A program made the position numbers and the translations under genes. Under the pieces are notes generated by a model. That model saw nothing but the letters and a program-made list of their open reading frames with translations, made no database searches and was not told where the DNA came from. Below, in pieces: positions 24,725 through 64,000 of a stretch of DNA of 64,000 nt. Origin of the DNA: Streptomyces sp. NBC_00670. Its GTDB lineage: Bacteria > Actinomycetota > Actinomycetes > Streptomycetales > Streptomycetaceae. Each line of letters begins with the position of its first letter. Position 1 is the stretch's first letter. The stretch spans positions 6,635,001 through 6,699,000 of the forward strand of contig NZ_CP109017.1 of the NCBI RefSeq assembly GCF_036226765.1. The letters are read 5' to 3'.

Positions 24725-25642
24725 ATGCACCGCACGCGCCACCTCCCGTCCCGCCCGCGCCCGTCGGCCCTCCGGCCGGCCGTCTGGGCCGCCGTACTCG
24801 CCCTGCTCGCCGCCTGCGCGGCCTGCGGTGGCGGCGACGACGATGGTGGCGACGGGGGCGCGAGAGCGGGCGGCACGGACCGGGACGGCTGGCAGCTGAC
24901 CTGGTCGGACGAGTTCAAGGGCGCGCGGGGCACGCCGCCCGACCCCCACAAGTGGGTCCACGACACCGGCGGCGAGCCCCAGTGGGGCAACGAGGAGTGG
25001 CAGTACTACACCGACCGCACCGCCAACGCCGCCCTCGACGGAAAGGGACGCCTCGTCCTCACCGCCCGCCGCGACCAGCTCCCCGACATGGCGGACTGCC
25101 CCTACGGCAGCTGCGACATCACGTCCGGGAGGCTCACCACAAAGGGCAGGTTCACCCAGGCCTACGGGAAGTTCGAGGCCCGCATCCGGGTACCCGAGGG
25201 CAAGGCGACCCTGCCGGCGTTCTGGATGATGGGCGACAACGACGAGGAGAAGTCCTGGCCCGGCAACGGGGAGATCGACGCCATGGAGGTCGTCGGCGGC
25301 GAACCCGGCCTGGTCTACGGGACTGTGCACGGCCCCGGGTACGCCGAGGAGGGCCTCGGCGGCAGCCATGAACTGCCCGACGGCGAGCGCTACGCGGACG
25401 GCTTCCACACCTACGGCGTCGAGTGGACGAAGGACCGGATCACCTGGACCGTCGACGGCACGGCGTACCACAGCGACCGGCGTGCGCGGCACGACGCCAA
25501 GCATCCCTGGGTCTTCGACCACCCCTTCTACCTGCTGCTCAACCTGGCCGTCGGCGGCACCTGGCCCGGCCCGGTGACGTCGAGCACACCGCTGCCGGCC
25601 CGGATGACGGTCGACTGGGTGCGGGTCTACGAGCGGTCCTGA
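24725..25642 (+). CDS. GH16 beta-glucanase lipoprotein
   Basis: The 305-residue product has a short arginine-rich leader, a hydrophobic helix and a lipobox ending at Cys31 (ALLAAC), followed by a Gly/Asp linker. The catalytic domain shows the GH16 active-site motif ExDxxE as E183-I-D185-A-M-E188 in NGEIDAMEVVGG. It is preceded by the strand PAFWMMGDND and followed by YGVEWTKDRITWTVDG. Members cleave beta-1,3 or beta-1,3-1,4 glucans such as laminarin or fungal wall glucan. It should act on the cell surface. It converges on the lectin-like gene next to it. Confidence 0.9.
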   Translation: MHRTRHLPSRPRPSALRPAVWAAVLALLAACAACGGGDDDGGDGGARAGGTDRDGWQLTWSDEFKGARGTPPDPHKWVHDTGGEPQWGNEEWQYYTDRTANAALDGKGRLVLTARRDQLPDMADCPYGSCDITSGRLTTKGRFTQAYGKFEARIRVPEGKATLPAFWMMGDNDEEKSWPGNGEIDAMEVVGGEPGLVYGTVHGPGYAEEGLGGSHELPDGERYADGFHTYGVEWTKDRITWTVDGTAYHSDRRARHDAKHPWVFDHPFYLLLNLAVGGTWPGPVTSSTPLPARMTVDWVRVYERS

Positions 25643-25693
25643 CCGGACACCGCACCGAGCGGGGCCGGGTCCACGAGCGGTCCCGGCCCGGAC

Positions 25694-25720
25694 GCCGGCC
25701 CGGGCACGGCCCGGGCCGGT
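25694..25720. terminator. GC-rich hairpin between convergent genes
   Basis: GCCGGCCCGGGC and GCCCGGGCCGG form a hairpin with a 3-base loop in the gap between the GH16 gene and the lectin-domain gene. It can terminate both, including a transcript running through from the giant gene. Confidence 0.7.
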
Positions 25721-26812
25721 TCAGCGGGTGCTCCACTTCTGGTTGTCCTGGCCGTTGCAGTCCCAGAGCTGGAGCCGGGTGCCGTTGCCGGTCGCCTGGT
25801 CCTTGACGTCCACGCACTTGTCCGCCTGCGGATTGACCAGGTCGTTGCTGGAGTTGAGACGGAACTGCTGGGCCGGGTTGCCGCTGCACACCGCGAGCTG
25901 GATCACCGCGCCGTTCTCCCGCGAGCCCCAGGCCACGTCCATGCACAGGCCCATCGAGCGGATCGTGCCGTCCGAACGGAAGTCCCACTTCTGCCAGTCG
26001 GCCTTGCCGCAGTCCCAGATCTCCAGCGGTGAGCCGTCCGCGCCCTTGTGGCCCACCATCTCGATGCAGCGGTGGGAGGCGTGGCTGTAGAGGGTGGTGC
26101 CGGGTGCGCTGATGACCGTCTCGGTGGCGACGGCCCCGCCCGCCTTCTTCTTCGAACTCCTGCCGGGGGAGCCCTTCTTGGCCGCCTTCTCGGAGCTCTC
26201 CGCGACCACATCCGCACCGGCGCCCGCCGCCGCGCCCGCCTTCGCGCCCTTCTTGCCGTCCTTCTTGCCGCTCTTCCCGTCGTCCTCGCTGTCCGACGGT
26301 GACGGGGACGCGGTCGGCGAGGCCGAACCGTAGGCGCCGCCGCCGTCCGCCGCCGGATCGTCCAGGACCGTACCGGCGTTGGCGGCACGGTCCGACGGCG
26401 AGTCCTTGGCGTCCGACGAATCGAGCATCCCGGAGACCAGGAACGGCACGCCCACCAGCAGCGCCCCGGCGACGGCCGCGCCGGCGAGTATCCCCCGGGA
26501 CGGACGTCCGGAGGGGCGGGCGCCGTCGGCGTCCTCGTCGGCGCCGGCGGTGAGGGTGCCAGGGGTGTCGGTGGCGGCCGCGGTGCCGGCGTCCGTCTCG
26601 GCCTCGGCGTCCGGGGGCGTCGCGGCCCGTGCGACGGCCGCCGGTTCGGGCGCCGTGGGCGTGCTCGGGGCCGGAGCCGGCTCCGCCGGTGCGGGGGCCG
26701 CCGCGGCGGCGGGCTCCGCGGTGACGGCGGATTCCGCGGTGGCGTCCGGGGCCGGGGCGGGCGTCGCCCCGCCCGTCGCGCCCTGGTGCTGGGGGTCGTT
26801 GGTGCCGGACAT
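25721..26812 (-). CDS. Membrane-anchored ricin-type beta-trefoil lectin protein
   Basis: The 363-residue protein has a long Ala/Pro/Glu-rich cytosolic region (1-105), one membrane helix (about 107-129), a Ser/Lys-rich spacer and a C-terminal ricin-type trefoil (about 235-363). The trefoil contains three QxW-like turns: ADWQKWDF, PAQQFRL and DNQKWSTR. It should sit in the membrane with the sugar-binding domain outside. It has no catalytic domain. It starts 57 bases after the stop of the giant gene in the same direction, so it may be carried on the same transcript. Related proteins occur widely in Streptomyces with unknown roles. Confidence 0.82.
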   Translation of the reverse strand: MSGTNDPQHQGATGGATPAPAPDATAESAVTAEPAAAAAPAPAEPAPAPSTPTAPEPAAVARAATPPDAEAETDAGTAAATDTPGTLTAGADEDADGARPSGRPSRGILAGAAVAGALLVGVPFLVSGMLDSSDAKDSPSDRAANAGTVLDDPAADGGGAYGSASPTASPSPSDSEDDGKSGKKDGKKGAKAGAAAGAGADVVAESSEKAAKKGSPGRSSKKKAGGAVATETVISAPGTTLYSHASHRCIEMVGHKGADGSPLEIWDCGKADWQKWDFRSDGTIRSMGLCMDVAWGSRENGAVIQLAVCSGNPAQQFRLNSSNDLVNPQADKCVDVKDQATGNGTRLQLWDCNGQDNQKWSTR

Positions 26813-26869
26813 GGGGTGGGGTTCCTTCCGGGGACGGGTGTGCGTGCGGGGGGAGGCGCCGTCGGGCGG

Positions 26870-63274
<36,405 letters not shown>

Positions 63275-63294
63275 GGGAGGAGGACCCCGGGCCG

Positions 63295-63654
63295 TCAGCG
63301 CTTGCCGCTGTGCGAGCCGCCGCCGTTGTTGTTGATGTGGGAGTCGTGAATGGCGTCGAGGACGCCGTTCTGCGTGCCCACGACGCTCTTGACGTTCGCG
63401 ATCGTGCCGTTGCCCGCGCTCACGAGCGCGTTCGTGAGGGCCTCGCCGGTGGAGATCGCGCCCTCGCGCTGCTCCTTCTCCTTGGGCTTCATCTGCTTGG
63501 CGTAACTGTCGGAGTCACCGCACCAGTCGGCGGTCTCCGACACGTCGGTGACGAATTCCTGGACCATCTCGGTGACCATCTGGCTGATCTGCTCGATCTG
63601 CCGGGTCCCGGCCATCAGGGCGTGGGGATTGGCGAAGTACGCGTTCTCCGTCAT
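63295..63654 (-). CDS. WXG100-like small protein
   Basis: The 119-residue helical protein has a W-x-G turn (W44-C45-G46, in ETADWCGDSD) between two helices, the pattern of WXG100/ESX-type proteins that form partners of type VII secretion substrates. The C-terminus is longer than usual and ends in an Asn/Gly/Ser-rich tail. I do not see a clear YxxxD/E export motif. GGAGG lies about 10 bases before the ATG. It begins 5 bases after the YbaB-like gene and ends 20 bases before the giant gene, so the three form an operon. It may be the export partner or chaperone of the giant protein. Confidence 0.72.
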   Translation of the reverse strand: MTENAYFANPHALMAGTRQIEQISQMVTEMVQEFVTDVSETADWCGDSDSYAKQMKPKEKEQREGAISTGEALTNALVSAGNGTIANVKSVVGTQNGVLDAIHDSHINNNGGGSHSGKR

Positions 63655-63659
63655 GGTCC

Positions 63660-64000
63660 TCAGTCCTCCGGATCCTCGCTGATCTCGTCGCGGAGCCGGC
63701 CGGATCCGCGACGCCGGTCACTCTTCGGGCCCTCCAGCACACCGGGCCCGAAGATCTTGTTCCAGTCCACGTCGAAGCCACTGAGCTCGGGTGCCTCGGA
63801 GCTTGGTCTGGTGAACGGTTCGAACGTCGCCATGACCTTCCGTGCCATGCGCGCCCGCGCCTCCTGAACCGCCTCCAGCACACTCGCCGCAAGCTGACCT
63901 GCGGGCATCGTACGGTACTTGTCGTCGAGAAAGGTCACCGACGTCAGATCGCCCTGTGCGGTGACGGTCACCTCGACCACGCGGTCGGCGGAGCGCACCG
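63660..64000 (-). CDS. YbaB/EbfC-like protein, N-terminus cut by window edge
   Basis: About 113 residues are visible. The pattern VVEVTVTAQGDLTSVTF followed by the helix AASVLEAVQEARARM is that of YbaB/EbfC DNA-binding proteins, which in actinobacteria often precede WXG100 genes in type VII-associated operons. The C-terminal 50 residues are an acidic, Arg-rich extension containing FDVDWNKIFGPGVLEG. The true start lies outside the window; the GTG at 63998 is probably internal. The role of YbaB proteins at these loci is not established. Confidence 0.75.
   Translation of the reverse strand, partial: VRSADRVVEVTVTAQGDLTSVTFLDDKYRTMPAGQLAASVLEAVQEARARMARKVMATFEPFTRPSSEAPELSGFDVDWNKIFGPGVLEGPKSDRRRGSGRLRDEISEDPED

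Overview
The window is high-GC actinobacterial DNA, most likely Streptomyces. Codons end almost always in G or C, Tat-type and lipoprotein signals are frequent, and secreted sugar hydrolases with accessory binding domains are present. One intergenic element resembles a palindrome common in Streptomyces intergenic DNA.

Left part (1-26.8 kb), ordinary metabolism. It opens with the end of an amidase gene, overlapping a catechol ortho-cleavage operon: muconate cycloisomerase, catechol 1,2-dioxygenase and muconolactone isomerase, followed by a secreted intradiol dioxygenase. A remnant of an enolase-superfamily gene and a strong hairpin separate this from a MacB-type ABC exporter, a TetR regulator and a divergent alpha/beta hydrolase. 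Next come a PLP-dependent dehydratase, a LacI regulator, a four-gene sugar ABC importer of the YtfQRT-YjfF (galactofuranose) type, a small oxidative-metabolism pair (carboxymuconolactone decarboxylase-like and tautomerase), and a large secreted GH2 enzyme with PA14 and LamG domains. Related palindromes near the LacI gene, the importer and the GH2 gene suggest one regulon for galactofuranose or a related beta-galactoside. A YheO/DauR-type regulator, a zinc D-serine dehydratase and a serine/threonine dehydratase-like gene form a D-amino-acid operon. A DUF1304 protein, a GH16 lipoprotein and a membrane-anchored ricin-type lectin follow.

Right part (26.9-64 kb), almost wholly one gene on the minus strand: an uninterrupted 12,134-codon reading frame of 36.4 kb. 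Two small genes precede it in the same direction, a WXG100-like protein and a YbaB-like protein cut by the window edge; this is the layout of type VII secretion substrates. The giant protein has a helical N-terminal domain, a long disordered acidic and proline-rich region, a conserved pre-module domain, then four homologous modules of about 2,100-2,200 residues. Each module is mainly beta-rich by appearance and ends in a coiled coil. Between successive modules sit an OTU-like cysteine-protease domain (DGxC...HY) and a metzincin-like zinc-protease domain (HExxHxxGxxD), three pairs in all. By eye the whole protein has only three cysteines, one per OTU-like active site. The three metzincin segments are conserved at DNA level and have extreme strand asymmetry.

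The giant locus is the most unusual part of the window. It could be an exported, possibly self-processing, multi-module protein or effector; its function is not known from sequence.
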